This document shows positions 1 through 8,710 of a DNA stretch of 64,000 bases, one piece after another. Source of the stretch: Bacillota bacterium (GTDB taxonomy: Bacteria; Bacillota; Clostridia; Christensenellales; Aristaeellaceae); contig JAEZHM010000113.1 in assembly GCA_023416585.1 (NCBI GenBank), positions 167,672-231,671 on the forward strand, read 5' to 3'. Numbering within the stretch: the first letter of the stretch is position 1; the number at the start of each line of letters is the position of its first letter. The notes under the pieces are model-generated. The model searched no databases. It saw nothing but the letters and a program-made list of their open reading frames with translations, and was not told the origin of the DNA. A program made the position numbers and the translations under genes.

Positions 1-219
1 AACATCCACGAAATCCAATTCTACTCCGGCAAGCATCTCCTCTACCGAGGCAAAAGCGTGGGGCACGCCATACTTTTGTGCGGCCTGCTGGGCGCGCTCC
101 AGGTTGATATCGGCAAAGGCAACCACCTCTACTCGATCCCTGAGCTTATCATAGACAGGCAGATGTTCGTTTTGCGCAATGTTCCCCAGTCCGACAATTC
201 CAACGCGAAGCTTTTTCAT
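1..219 (-). CDS. Gfo/Idh/MocA-family oxidoreductase, N-terminal part (runs off window)
   Basis: The 73 visible codons start MKKLRVGIVGLGNIAQNEH, a Rossmann dinucleotide-binding fold with the glycine motif GLGNIA. A second strand ending in FADIN supplies the acidic residue after strand two, as in NAD(P)-dependent Gfo/Idh/MocA enzymes, which oxidise or reduce sugars and inositols in the cytoplasm. The rest of the gene lies left of the window. The ATG is preceded by a good AGGAGG site. It is the last visible gene of a minus-strand run (binding protein, two permeases, this enzyme), so it probably acts on the imported sugar. The family is clear; the substrate cannot be read. Confidence 0.85.
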   Translation of the reverse strand, partial: MKKLRVGIVGLGNIAQNEHLPVYDKLRDRVEVVAFADINLERAQQAAQKYGVPHAFASVEEMLAGVELDFVDV

Positions 220-250
220 GTGATATTCCTCCTGTCATCTTTTCAAATCG

Positions 251-1138
251 CTACCCTTTGACTGCGCCAATCATGATCCCTTTCACAAAGAAACGCTGGA
301 GGAAGGGATAAAACATAAGCACAGGCAAAACTGTTACCATAGTAACTGTCATACGCACTCCCTGGGGCGTTAAAACTTTTGAGGGGTCAATATCCATATT
401 GCTCTTTTCCAGCAATTCCGTCAATCGTTCTGCCTCATTCAAGTACTTATACAGCATGTACTGCATGGTGGTCAGTTCCTTGGTGGCAAAGTTGTAGATA
501 TGGTTGTCAAACCAGGCGTTCCACTGGGCCACCGAAGCATATACCGCAATGGTTGCCAGGATTGGCAGAGACATCGGCAATATGATCATCAGGAAAATTG
601 TCATCGTGCCTGCGCCGTCCAGCATGGCGCTTTCCTCCACCGATTCAGGCAATTGCTCCAGATAAGTTTTGATCAAAATTACATAGTAGGCGCTGACCAT
701 ATAGGGAAGTATATACACCCAAAAGTTATTAGTCAGCCCGTAGGCCTTTATGGTTATATACGCGGGGATCAAGCCACCGGAAACATACATGGTAACCATT
801 AACATGCGGTACAGGAACTTGCGCAAGGGCATGGTCTTTTTAGTGAACAGATAGCCCAGCAGCATGCAGCACATCACCGTGCAACAGGTGCCGATTAACG
901 TTCGGGCCATAGAAACCCCAAAGGCGCTGAAAACCCCGTCCAGTCGGGCCACTTGTGCATAATTGTTCAGGCCAAAGCGGTAAGGGACCAGCACAGCCTT
1001 CCCTGCCACCACCGATCCGCTTAAGGATTGAACAAATATGTACCAAAGCGGATAGGCACATAAAATAATCAGCACAAGAAAGAACAGATAATTGAACACC
1101 GAAAAGACAATCTGGCTTTTGCTTTTCTTGATCACCAT
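251..1138 (-). CDS. Carbohydrate ABC transporter permease, LplC/YtcP type
   Basis: A 295-residue integral membrane protein with about six hydrophobic segments. The cytoplasmic EAA loop reads EESAMLDGAGTMTIF and would contact the ATPase. It ends in KGIMIGAVKG, the usual tail of LplC/YtcP-like (MalG superfamily) permeases that import sugars or oligosaccharides. I chose the ATG at 1138 because AAGGAGGG sits at the right distance. The ATG two codons earlier abuts that site. It lies 12 bases after the partner permease and just before the oxidoreductase, so it is the second permease of a binding protein-permease-permease operon. No ATPase is encoded nearby. Confidence 0.92.
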   Translation of the reverse strand: MVIKKSKSQIVFSVFNYLFFLVLIILCAYPLWYIFVQSLSGSVVAGKAVLVPYRFGLNNYAQVARLDGVFSAFGVSMARTLIGTCCTVMCCMLLGYLFTKKTMPLRKFLYRMLMVTMYVSGGLIPAYITIKAYGLTNNFWVYILPYMVSAYYVILIKTYLEQLPESVEESAMLDGAGTMTIFLMIILPMSLPILATIAVYASVAQWNAWFDNHIYNFATKELTTMQYMLYKYLNEAERLTELLEKSNMDIDPSKVLTPQGVRMTVTMVTVLPVLMFYPFLQRFFVKGIMIGAVKG

Positions 1139-1150
1139 CTCCATCCCTCC

Positions 1151-2068
1151 TTATACGATCGATTCGCCCCGCACCTTGCGGGCAAAGGTATTGGCCACAA
1201 ACAGCAACGTTAAGCTAATCATGCATTTTAAGATGCCAACGGCCACGGCGTAGGAATAATCCCCCAACTGCAAGCCGAGGCGATATACAAACAGCTCCAG
1301 AACCTCAATATTATTGTATACGATGGCATTCTTGAAAACGTAATATTGATCCATGCCGCAGCTGACGAAATTGGAGATGTTCAGCAGCATCAGCACCAGA
1401 AAAGTGGGTATCAAGCTGGGCAGCGTGATGGAAATAGCACAGCGGAACCGGCCGGCGCCATCCACAGTGGCTGCTTCATACAATTCCTGATCGATACCGG
1501 CAATGGCCGCAATATATATGATAGCGCTCCAACCAAGGCTTTTCCAAAGCGTCACCAGTGTTTGGAACCAATACACCGCGCTGCGGTTGGTTAATATAGA
1601 TTGTTTTGGGGTTCTCAACAGCACCAGAACCTGGTTTAGCATTCCATCGTTGCTAAAAATGGCAAATGCAATGGAATACACAATGACCCAGCTGATAAAG
1701 TGGGGGAGTGTGGTAATGATCTGAGCAGCCTTGCGAAAGCGGTTGGAACGGATCTCGTTGAGCATTACCGCCAGCAGCATAGGCAGCGGCAGCATCAGAA
1801 AATTCAAGCTGGAAAAGATCAGCGTGTTGAGCATAACCCGCCCCGTATTGGCATTGGTAAACAGCATTTTGAAATATTTAAGGCCTACAAATTCATTATC
1901 AAAAAGCGGATAACCAGGCTTGTACTCGAACAGGGATATAATCCACCCAAAAAGAGGAACGTAACTGAAAAGCAAAACCACAAGCATTAACGGCAATGCG
2001 ATGAAGAACAGATTCCACGACCGCTTTGGCTTGGATGGTTTGAACGTGGGGGAAGGCAAACAAGTCAT
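1151..2068 (-). CDS. Carbohydrate ABC transporter permease, LplB type
   Basis: A 305-residue membrane protein with six predicted segments, partner of the permease just downstream. The EAA loop is ELYEAATVDGAGRFRCAISI, typical of the LplB/UgpA (MalF-like) branch. The start is placed at the ATG (MTCLPSP) preceded by GAAAGG nine bases upstream. An in-frame TTG three codons earlier overlaps that site. It is separated from the upstream binding-protein gene by a perfect stem-loop, so it probably receives only part of the transcription. It should form a heterodimeric channel with the 251-1138 product. Confidence 0.92.
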   Translation of the reverse strand: MTCLPSPTFKPSKPKRSWNLFFIALPLMLVVLLFSYVPLFGWIISLFEYKPGYPLFDNEFVGLKYFKMLFTNANTGRVMLNTLIFSSLNFLMLPLPMLLAVMLNEIRSNRFRKAAQIITTLPHFISWVIVYSIAFAIFSNDGMLNQVLVLLRTPKQSILTNRSAVYWFQTLVTLWKSLGWSAIIYIAAIAGIDQELYEAATVDGAGRFRCAISITLPSLIPTFLVLMLLNISNFVSCGMDQYYVFKNAIVYNNIEVLELFVYRLGLQLGDYSYAVAVGILKCMISLTLLFVANTFARKVRGESIV

Positions 2069-2090
2069 GGAAATCAACCTTTCTGTCTTC

Positions 2091-2131
2091 TAAAAGAGAG
2101 GGCAAGGAATATGTTATATACCTTGCCCTCT
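2091..2131 (-). terminator. Stem-loop between binding-protein and permease genes
   Basis: AGAGGGCAAGG (2097-2107) pairs perfectly with CCTTGCCCTCT (2121-2131), 11 base pairs with a 13-base loop. On the minus strand a T-rich stretch (CTTTTA) follows. It sits between the binding-protein stop and the permease start, so it is either a leaky terminator or a 3' stabilising structure. Confidence 0.7.
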
Positions 2132-2144
2132 AAGACAGGGGCGT

Positions 2145-3884
2145 TTATTTTTGATTGGCCTGGAAAGCTTTTTGCGCTTCCACAAAGATGGGCGACATTT
2201 TCGCCTTTACATCATTAAATACCTTTTCACACCATGTCCAAGCAGTTGCTTCGTCGGCAGCTGCCAGCTCCTGCATGACGCGTTCCTGCACGGCCTTGTA
2301 TTCCTGCTCGTCCTTGGCCATGACCAATTCGGGTACAGCCCGATAAGCAATGTCGGAGCAAGCGTCCATGATCCGCTTAATGTCCATGGGAATTTCGCTG
2401 ATGCCTGCGGCAACCATTTGGCCGTAGTCGTTCACGAGGCTGAAGGTAGTTCCATTTTTCACAAAGGACATTTGATATTCAGAAGGGCAGCTGAAGCCAT
2501 AGTGGTCGGAAAAATCCTTTTGCAAAGGATTCAGTGTCATGGCGCGATATTTGAATTGCTGACGGACCTGGTATGGATATCCGTCGGGATGGATGCCGGT
2601 TGCCTGGAATGGAGTCCATTCCGTGATCAGGCCTCTGATACCTGTAGCCTTCAAATATTCCTCGGTACCGTCACTGTAAGTAGTCAGATCATTCAGCGCC
2701 TTCTCCGTTACATAGGGTACGCCGTCTGTGTCGTAATCCCAGTCAACGCCTTTTACGCCGCTGTAGGACATACGGATAACATCGGGATCGTGAAAGAAAT
2801 CGATTACTTTCAACGCGGCTTCCTGGTTTTTGCTCTTTGCATTCACAAAAATGTTGTCGGAAGGCATGTTGCCAGTCAAAGCCAGTTTATCTGCAAAGAT
2901 AAAGGTGTTTTTGGACTGAATACGTGCAATACCTGCCATGGTGTTGGGATCATCCTTCAACATTTCCGTATACAGCTGGTTGCCTTCGTAAGGAATGGCT
3001 GCCACATACCGGCCGGCTGCCATTTTCGCTTGCAGTTCGGGGCGGGTCATGATGAAGGAGTCGGGATCCAGCAAGCCCTCATTATAGGCCCGATTGAAGA
3101 ACTTCATCGCGGTCCAGTAAGCGGAACGATCGGTGTTGGTATAGCCGTTATACAACACGCAATCTTCCCAGCCGCTCATATACATGCTTCCGCCGAACAC
3201 CCAAGGGTTTAGTGCACCGCCGTCTACTGACATACAGCCGAACTGATACCAACGGGCGAACAGGTCGCAGGTGCCAATACCGAATACTTCTTCGCCATTT
3301 GCATTGGTGGGATAGAGTTTCAGCATCTGCTTAATTACGTTGATATAGTCTTCATTGCTGTCAATGGCAGGGCATCCCAGCTGTTTGTACAGGTCCCAGC
3401 GCACGCCGTAGCCCCAGCTTGACGCGTCGGAAGCGTTCAGGGATTCTGGGCCAATGCCGGGAGCCAGGAAGAACAACTGCTTGTTTTTGCCGCCCATCAA
3501 CTGCCGGCTCAGTTCATTGCTGGCCGTATATATATCCAAGTTCAGGTTCGGGCAATACTCAGCAAGCAGCGGATCCAGGTCAAGCGCCATATTGTTATCT
3601 ACCACCGTGGCAATATAGTTATTGCTGCAGGTTACGATATCTGGCAGCTCGCCGCCCGCCATTAGCAGGGAGAATTGGTCGGTGTCATAGTATTGATATT
3701 TCAGTTCAATGTTGTACTTTTCTTTTAAGAGCTTTACTTCGTTGGTCAATTCCCACTTGCCATCCAAATCAGGTGTATGCCACAACGCGATGGATACAAC
3801 AGTGGGAGCCTCCTGGGCCAGAACCGTGCAAGGCAGCATCCCCAGCAAGGAAAGAACCGTGAGAAAGCATAGAAGCTTTTTCAT
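2145..3884 (-). CDS. Extracellular solute-binding protein of a sugar ABC importer
   Basis: A 579-residue exported protein that should capture an oligosaccharide outside the membrane and hand it to the two permeases downstream. MKKLLCFLTVLSLLGMLPC followed by VLAQEA is a signal peptide with a likely AQ cleavage and no convincing lipobox. The length and Trp/Tyr-rich body fit the large YtcQ/LipO-like binding proteins that partner LplB/LplC permeases. The ATG at 3884 has AAGGAGGGG in front; an in-frame ATG 13 codons upstream lacks a site. It is the first gene of its transporter and lies behind the kinase/regulator pair on the same strand. The ligand is unknown. Confidence 0.9.
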   Translation of the reverse strand: MKKLLCFLTVLSLLGMLPCTVLAQEAPTVVSIALWHTPDLDGKWELTNEVKLLKEKYNIELKYQYYDTDQFSLLMAGGELPDIVTCSNNYIATVVDNNMALDLDPLLAEYCPNLNLDIYTASNELSRQLMGGKNKQLFFLAPGIGPESLNASDASSWGYGVRWDLYKQLGCPAIDSNEDYINVIKQMLKLYPTNANGEEVFGIGTCDLFARWYQFGCMSVDGGALNPWVFGGSMYMSGWEDCVLYNGYTNTDRSAYWTAMKFFNRAYNEGLLDPDSFIMTRPELQAKMAAGRYVAAIPYEGNQLYTEMLKDDPNTMAGIARIQSKNTFIFADKLALTGNMPSDNIFVNAKSKNQEAALKVIDFFHDPDVIRMSYSGVKGVDWDYDTDGVPYVTEKALNDLTTYSDGTEEYLKATGIRGLITEWTPFQATGIHPDGYPYQVRQQFKYRAMTLNPLQKDFSDHYGFSCPSEYQMSFVKNGTTFSLVNDYGQMVAAGISEIPMDIKRIMDACSDIAYRAVPELVMAKDEQEYKAVQERVMQELAAADEATAWTWCEKVFNDVKAKMSPIFVEAQKAFQANQK

Positions 3885-4018
3885 AGATGACCCCTCCTTT
3901 TTATTTATGTCCGTTTCAAGCATTAACAGTTGCGCGCCGACTGCTAATATCTTTCCGCATCGTATCAGGAACGCGCCAGGGAAGCAATAGACAATGAAAA
4001 TGATCTTTTAACAAAAGT

Positions 4019-4063
4019 TGCACTTTTATAAGATACATTCCGCTCGCATCTTTTAAAAGTGCA
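4019..4063. promoter_or_regulatory. Long inverted repeat between kinase and binding-protein genes
   Basis: TGCACTTTTATAAGAT (4019-4034) and ATCTTTTAAAAGTGCA (4048-4063) are inverted copies with one mismatch in 16 and a 13-base spacer. It lies just after the kinase stop and upstream of the binding-protein gene. It could terminate the kinase transcript or serve as an operator for the AraC-type regulator. The sequence alone does not decide. Confidence 0.6.
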
Positions 4064-4072
4064 TAAATCTAA

Positions 4073-5896
4073 TCAATTTGCAATTTTAGGCGTTTCCTGC
4101 TGTTTTTGCAGCCATACCGTAATGCAGGTTCCTTGGCCCTCCACGCTTTCCAGCGTCATGCCGCAGGCTTCTCCCCCAAACATTTGCAACCGCCTGTGGA
4201 TATTGCACAGCCCAATCCCGGAATGCTCTAATCCTCCCTCGGGCCGGTTATCCAGTGCATTCATCCGCTCTTTAAGCAGCGCAACCTTTTCCTTGGGCAT
4301 ACCCCGTCCGTTGTCGGTAATCCGCAGTTGTACCATATCTCCCTTGAAGCTGCCTTCCAAAGCGATACAGATGACCTCCGACGGGCGCGCTCCGTGCTCT
4401 GAGCTGTTTTCCAGCAGGGGCTGCAGGGTGAAGCAGGGCAGCAAAACATCCATCATTTCTTCGCTGATACGGATATCTACCTGGATCATGCCGCAATAGC
4501 GCAGGCGAAGAAGCTTCACATAGTGCTGTATGTAGGCGATCTCATCCCGTAGCGTCCATACCAGCCGCCACTCATTAAATATCGGCCGGATCAGTTCTGC
4601 CAGTTCAACCAGCATATCCGACACCTTGCTCGTGCCAGACATCATCGCCATCCATCGGATGGCGGTAATGGAGTTAAACACCATGTGGGGATTGAGCTGT
4701 GATTGAAGATTGCGCAGTTCCAGCTCGATCCGTTCGTGCTCCATAGCCTTGGTCTGTTCCAGCAAGGTGTTGATGCTTTGGATCATGCTATTGAACTCGG
4801 TCCGCATCAGTTCAAATTCATAGATTCCCGAGGGATGTTCCATTTGCACCGTTAGGTCACCCTTGCGCACTTGCTCTAAAGCAGAACTCATATCCTTAAA
4901 TGGGCGAGTGAAACGCAGAGCCCATATGGTGTATACTGCGCTCATCAGGAGCAGCACAAGGATTCCGGTCATCCAGGTTACGACTTGTAAATGGTTGATT
5001 TGCTCGGTATAGATTTCAAAGGGAATCTTTTTTACAAGCATCCAGTCAGTGTTTCCCAAATTGTAATAAACCAGCTGATACTTTTCTCCCGCGTTGTGAA
5101 GGTTCATGCTGCCAAGCTTCTGGGTTTGGTTAAGATCGCTGTAAAACCAAGGAATATGTCCTAAGGCAAGGGCAGTTGAGGAAGCCAGTTGTCTTCCTCT
5201 GCCATCCAGCAAAAACACCTCACCACTGTGATCATTCAAGGAGTCAAAACACTCTTGAAGTGATGACTCACTAATGGAAAACACGGTAGTCAGCGTCCGC
5301 ACCTCCGGGGTATAAGAATAGCGATATCGGGTCCGGCTGGCGCCAACGATCATGATATGGCTGGCATTCTTGGCTGGAATATCCTGCAAGGAAAAATCGC
5401 TGAGCCAGTACCCCCCCAGCCAGGTAATGCCTGTTTCCACAGGAAGCTGAGCCAAGCCCGCCTTTTCAAAAAATGGATGCGTATCGATTTCAAAGGAAAA
5501 CCGCCAAGGCTCTGTGGCACCCGTCATGGTGCCGTCGTCCTTGAAAAACAGGATGCCATTGAGCGTGTGATTATCCGCCAGCGCTTCGGAAAGGGCATGC
5601 ATCATTTCCCGCTGCGCGATCGTTCTCTGAGCTTGGGTAGCATAGCTGCCAAACAGGTAATCGTCTACTTCCTTATATCTCTTGATAAGCACTGCTGCTT
5701 TATTGGCATCACTCAAAAGGCGGTCAATCTTTTTTTCTGCCAATCCAAAGGCACGGAGGGTGATCTCTTCATTTTGCGCTACCATGGAGCCCTGATATTG
5801 GCTGAAAATGAGTGTGGTGGCCAGGAATAAGGCCACCAGAAGGATCAGTGCGGATATGCAAATGAGCCGGAAATGAAACGTCTTTACAATACGCAT
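4073..5896 (-). CDS. Membrane sensor histidine kinase, YesM type
   Basis: A 607-residue kinase for the AraC-type regulator directly upstream. Order: membrane segment (about 10-35), large extracytoplasmic sensor region, second segment (about 295-320), HAMP linker, His_kinase domain with LQSQLNPHMVFNS (phosphorylated His near 404), then an ATPase domain with LLENSSEHG (N box), DNGRGMP and HSGIGLCN (G boxes). NPHMVFN replaces the usual NPHFLYN. The ATG at 5896 follows GGAGGA, which lies inside the last codons of the regulator gene, so translation is probably coupled. It sits upstream of a binding protein and permeases, suggesting it senses that sugar. Confidence 0.92.
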   Translation of the reverse strand: MRIVKTFHFRLICISALILLVALFLATTLIFSQYQGSMVAQNEEITLRAFGLAEKKIDRLLSDANKAAVLIKRYKEVDDYLFGSYATQAQRTIAQREMMHALSEALADNHTLNGILFFKDDGTMTGATEPWRFSFEIDTHPFFEKAGLAQLPVETGITWLGGYWLSDFSLQDIPAKNASHIMIVGASRTRYRYSYTPEVRTLTTVFSISESSLQECFDSLNDHSGEVFLLDGRGRQLASSTALALGHIPWFYSDLNQTQKLGSMNLHNAGEKYQLVYYNLGNTDWMLVKKIPFEIYTEQINHLQVVTWMTGILVLLLMSAVYTIWALRFTRPFKDMSSALEQVRKGDLTVQMEHPSGIYEFELMRTEFNSMIQSINTLLEQTKAMEHERIELELRNLQSQLNPHMVFNSITAIRWMAMMSGTSKVSDMLVELAELIRPIFNEWRLVWTLRDEIAYIQHYVKLLRLRYCGMIQVDIRISEEMMDVLLPCFTLQPLLENSSEHGARPSEVICIALEGSFKGDMVQLRITDNGRGMPKEKVALLKERMNALDNRPEGGLEHSGIGLCNIHRRLQMFGGEACGMTLESVEGQGTCITVWLQKQQETPKIAN

Positions 5897-5898
5897 AC

Positions 5899-7383
5899 TT
5901 ACGTCCTCCGCCATTGGCCGGGGGTTTTTCCGGTTAGTTGCTTAAACTTACGGCAGAAATACGTAATGTCTGAAAAACCGCAGCTTTGGGAAATATGCTG
6001 GATGCCCAGAGAACTGTCTTTTAACATTTTCTTTGCCTGGGAAAGTCTGATCATGCACAAAAAATCCGAATAGCTGACACCAACTTCCTTTTTAAACAGG
6101 TTGGACAAGTATTGCGGGTGCATAGATATCAGTGCAGCGGGCTGCTTTAAGGATAGGTCTCCTCCCATATGTTGGACCATATAAGAAATCACCGTACAAA
6201 TCTCAGCGCGGTACGTGCTGCACCTGCTGACCACATGATCCTCCAGGAATTGCAGAACAGCGCTTGCGCTTTGCTCCTTTTGCAGTTCCATTTCCAGTGC
6301 GTGCCCCTGCTCCGCCGGAATGCCCGCCTGCATCCACAAAAGTGCCGCCAGCTCCAGCAAAATGGTTTGGAAAGAGCTATCACATTTTTCAAAGGCATCC
6401 TGTATATCATCCACCAGGCCAATTGCCCTCAGCGCAAAGGAAACGTCACCCAGCGTCCACAGCTTTTCCCGAAGATGGGAAAATCCTGCCTGTACCTGGG
6501 CGTCTACAGGCGCGCCGTGCTCGTCCAGCCATATTACGGGTGCGGCAAATAGGGCTTTGTTTTCATACAGCAGTTCCATATGCTTCAAGCGCTGTGGCAG
6601 TTGGGCGATTGGAATCGGCTCCATATAGGTGATGATGCATACCTCAACACTAAAGCTTTCGCGAATATACTGCTTATACACATCGCACCGTTGTCCCATT
6701 TCTTGGATTTTAGGGGCTCTGGTAAACAAGAGAATCACCAGCCCGTCCCGCTGCAATGCCTGCACAACATGCTGGCTGCGCAGCCTTTCACACAACATAT
6801 TGTTCATGGCCTTTTGCAGCTGCCACGAAATTTCCCGCGTGCTTACCGCCTGGGCACATGGCAGGTGATAACTTGGGAGCAGGGGGAAGCCACAACGCCG
6901 ACTTTTATTATCTATTTCCTTTAACCCAATGGATTGCTCAATCAGGTATTCATGAAAAGCCATTTGCTGGGCCTCCGCCACATCCAGGGTGCTATGGGGG
7001 CGGGGCGCACCTAATTGTTCCTTTGCCTTTAGTAAGGCACATTCGATATCCTCCATGTTCATGGTGGCTTTTACGAGATATGCAGCCACACCCAGTTCCA
7101 TGGCTTGGTGTAGTAAACTAAATTGGTCCATGCAAGTGATGACCACCACGGCGCAAGATTCCCCAGATTTGCGAATCTCCTTAATCAAAGAAATCCCGTC
7201 CAGCCCCGGCATAGATAAATCAGTAATCAAAATATCCGGCTTCTTCATCTGCCAGACTTCCAGCGCTTTCTGGCCATCCGACACCTCGGAAATGACACGC
7301 ATATCCAACTTTTCCCAGGGAACAGATACCGTTATTCCCATTCGCACCAGCATTTCGTCTTCGGCAATTAAAACGGTATACAT
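5899..7383 (-). CDS. Response regulator, receiver plus AraC-type DNA-binding domain (YesN type)
   Basis: A 494-residue regulator. Residues 1-120 are a receiver domain with the acidic pair in IAEDE, phospho-acceptor Asp55 in DILITDLSMPG and a conserved Lys in LVKA. A variable middle follows, and the last 100 residues hold two AraC/XylS helix-turn-helix motifs (LSLKQPAALISMHPQYLSNL and IQHISQSCGFSDITYFCRKF) ending in GKTPGQWRR. The ATG at 7383 is preceded by GGAGGATAAA; an upstream in-frame ATG would add 16 non-homologous residues. It heads the kinase-transporter run and probably activates the binding-protein promoter. Confidence 0.93.
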   Translation of the reverse strand: MYTVLIAEDEMLVRMGITVSVPWEKLDMRVISEVSDGQKALEVWQMKKPDILITDLSMPGLDGISLIKEIRKSGESCAVVVITCMDQFSLLHQAMELGVAAYLVKATMNMEDIECALLKAKEQLGAPRPHSTLDVAEAQQMAFHEYLIEQSIGLKEIDNKSRRCGFPLLPSYHLPCAQAVSTREISWQLQKAMNNMLCERLRSQHVVQALQRDGLVILLFTRAPKIQEMGQRCDVYKQYIRESFSVEVCIITYMEPIPIAQLPQRLKHMELLYENKALFAAPVIWLDEHGAPVDAQVQAGFSHLREKLWTLGDVSFALRAIGLVDDIQDAFEKCDSSFQTILLELAALLWMQAGIPAEQGHALEMELQKEQSASAVLQFLEDHVVSRCSTYRAEICTVISYMVQHMGGDLSLKQPAALISMHPQYLSNLFKKEVGVSYSDFLCMIRLSQAKKMLKDSSLGIQHISQSCGFSDITYFCRKFKQLTGKTPGQWRRT

Positions 7384-7625
7384 TTTATCCTCCGCGCTAT
7401 CCGGGAGAGCAGCAACGCTGAAATGCAGCAACCTGAAATGCTGCTTTCACTTTTACAGTCGAAGTTTAGTATACATCAATTTTCATCAAGGGGCAATTCT
7501 TTTCCCTTTTCCTTTATACAAAGAAACCGCTGATCAAAGCCGCTGAACGGCAAAGCGAGTATCTTATAAATAAGACCGGTCAAATGAAAGGAAACCACCA
7601 AATTCAGGCAAAGCATAAAGCAAAA

Positions 7626-7654
7626 AGCCTTGAAAACTTTATGTTAACAAGGCT
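7626..7654 (-). terminator. Hairpin next to tRNA-Pro fragment
   Basis: AGCCTTG (7626-7632) pairs with CAAGGCT (7648-7654), and a T-rich stretch follows on the minus strand. It has the same position relative to the tRNA remnant as the terminator after the intact tRNA-Pro at 54921-54959, so it is probably the inherited tRNA terminator. Confidence 0.65.
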
Positions 7655-7661
7655 TTTCTTC

Positions 7662-7706
7662 TGGACTGGATGAGAGAATTTGAACCTCCGGTCTCTTGAA
7701 CCCCAT
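7662..7706 (-). pseudogene. Truncated tRNA-Pro 3' fragment (possible attachment site remnant)
   Basis: The 45 bases match the 3' half of the intact tRNA-Pro(GGG) at 54968-55044, from the anticodon loop through the T arm and acceptor to CCA, with a few mismatches (CTGGATG for CTGGGTG, AGAATTTGAA for AGGATTTGAA). The 5' half is missing: after CCCCAT the sequence becomes AGATATAG, not the anticodon and D arms. A terminator-like hairpin follows, as after the real tRNA. It looks like the chromosome-side junction left when an element inserted in the tRNA. Confidence 0.75.
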
Positions 7707-7760
7707 AGATATAGCACATGTGTGTCAAGTGGCAGGTCAAATTACCCTTGGCCTTTTTGG

Positions 7761-8480
7761 TTAACTGCCAGCTGCGGCATCCTGCCCCTGAATGATATCG
7801 TTGATAGACAGCTTGGAAGTATCGATACCCAATACGCGGATTTGCCTGCTGATGTTTTGAAGATTTTGCTTTGTACACTCCGTATGCTGGCGGACAACTT
7901 CCTGCACGCGGACGGCGTCACGGCTGCGCAGCGCATCAATGATGGCCAGGTGCTCATTAAGTGTTTCCTTTGGCGGGCGTAATAGACCGAAGGAAAAGGT
8001 TCGTTCCATTAACCGCAGGGATTCATTGATGTGACGAAGCAGAGAATTGTCGCACCATTCCATCATAAGTGAGTGGAACCGCCTGTCGGCGCTGAAATAT
8101 GCATTTGTATTGATATTTTCCTGGTCTATAAAGGGCGTGAACAGAGCATATAGCTGATCTATCTGCTCGCCGGTCCCTACTTCCACCAAGTTGTTTGCAG
8201 CCACCATTTCCAGACTTTGCCGGAGCATGAAAAGTTCAATCAGCTCCCGCAGCGTCGTTTTATGTATGTAGAAACCACGGTTTGGGATATTGTCAACCAG
8301 CCCTTCCGCTTCCAGCATGTGGAGGGCCTTGATGACAGGTGTCCGGCTGACGCCAAGTGTCTGCGCAAGTGTATTCTGATTGATGCGCTGATTGGGAAGG
8401 AGTTCACCATTCAATACCATGGTCCGAATGCTCTGATAAATATCATCCGTTGTACGCGACGCAACATCTGCATTCGCCAT
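7761..8480 (-). CDS. GntR-family transcriptional regulator, FCD subfamily
   Basis: A 239-residue repressor-like protein. Residues 8-75 form a winged helix-turn-helix (DDIYQSIRTMVLNGELLPNQ, LAQTLGVSRTPVIKALHML, wing NRGFYI). The rest is the helical FCD ligand domain, with His residues in RRFHSLMM and RQHTE that may bind metal. FCD regulators usually sense sugar acids or related metabolites. The ATG at 8480 follows GGAGGT; an upstream TTG/ATG extension has no site. It is transcribed away from the sugar operon beginning at 8711, and the shared 230-base gap carries repeated operator-like motifs, so it probably controls that operon and itself. Confidence 0.93.
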   Translation of the reverse strand: MANADVASRTTDDIYQSIRTMVLNGELLPNQRINQNTLAQTLGVSRTPVIKALHMLEAEGLVDNIPNRGFYIHKTTLRELIELFMLRQSLEMVAANNLVEVGTGEQIDQLYALFTPFIDQENINTNAYFSADRRFHSLMMEWCDNSLLRHINESLRLMERTFSFGLLRPPKETLNEHLAIIDALRSRDAVRVQEVVRQHTECTKQNLQNISRQIRVLGIDTSKLSINDIIQGQDAAAGS

Positions 8481-8584
8481 ATAGCACCTCCATATGGTAG
8501 CCCTTTGGATGTAAAGCAGCACCTTCGTGTGGCGCCTCTTTCCATATATAGCATCATATCATATTTTTTTCTATTTTACAACAG

Positions 8585-8699
8585 AATGCGTTCAAAAATA
8601 ATTAAAATGAATTCAAAATTGTAAAATAGGATTGACAATGTAGATCGTCATGGTATAGAATAGGATTATGAATTCCAAATGAGAAAAATGAATCCAAAA
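8585..8699. promoter_or_regulatory. Four-copy operator-like repeat in GntR/sugar-operon intergenic region
   Basis: Four related 13-mers lie in two pairs: AATGCGTTCAAAA (8585-8597), AATGAATTCAAAA (8606-8618), TATGAATTCCAAA (8667-8679) and AATGAATCCAAAA (8687-8699). Spacing within pairs is 21 and 20 bases, about two helix turns. One pair lies upstream of the -35 box and one between the -10 box and the start codon. This fits repression by the neighbouring GntR protein; the assignment is inferred. Confidence 0.6.
8632..8661 (+). promoter_or_regulatory. Sigma-A-type promoter of the sugar operon
   Basis: TTGACA at 8632-8637 is followed after 16 bases by TATAGA (8654-8659), or after 18 bases by TAGAAT (8656-8661). 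It is the only good promoter ahead of the 8711 gene and is bracketed by the operator-like repeats. Confidence 0.65.
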
Positions 8700-8710
8700 G
8701 AGGTGCGCAT

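Noticed and set aside
2151..3212. 353-codon plus-strand open frame opposite the binding-protein gene
   Set aside because: It is antisense to a well-supported gene with signal peptide and operon context, has no family features and reflects codon bias of the other strand.
7639..7878. 79-codon minus-strand frame across the tRNA fragment
   Set aside because: It runs through the tRNA remnant and its hairpin and overlaps the GntR gene in another frame; the apparent protein is translated tRNA.
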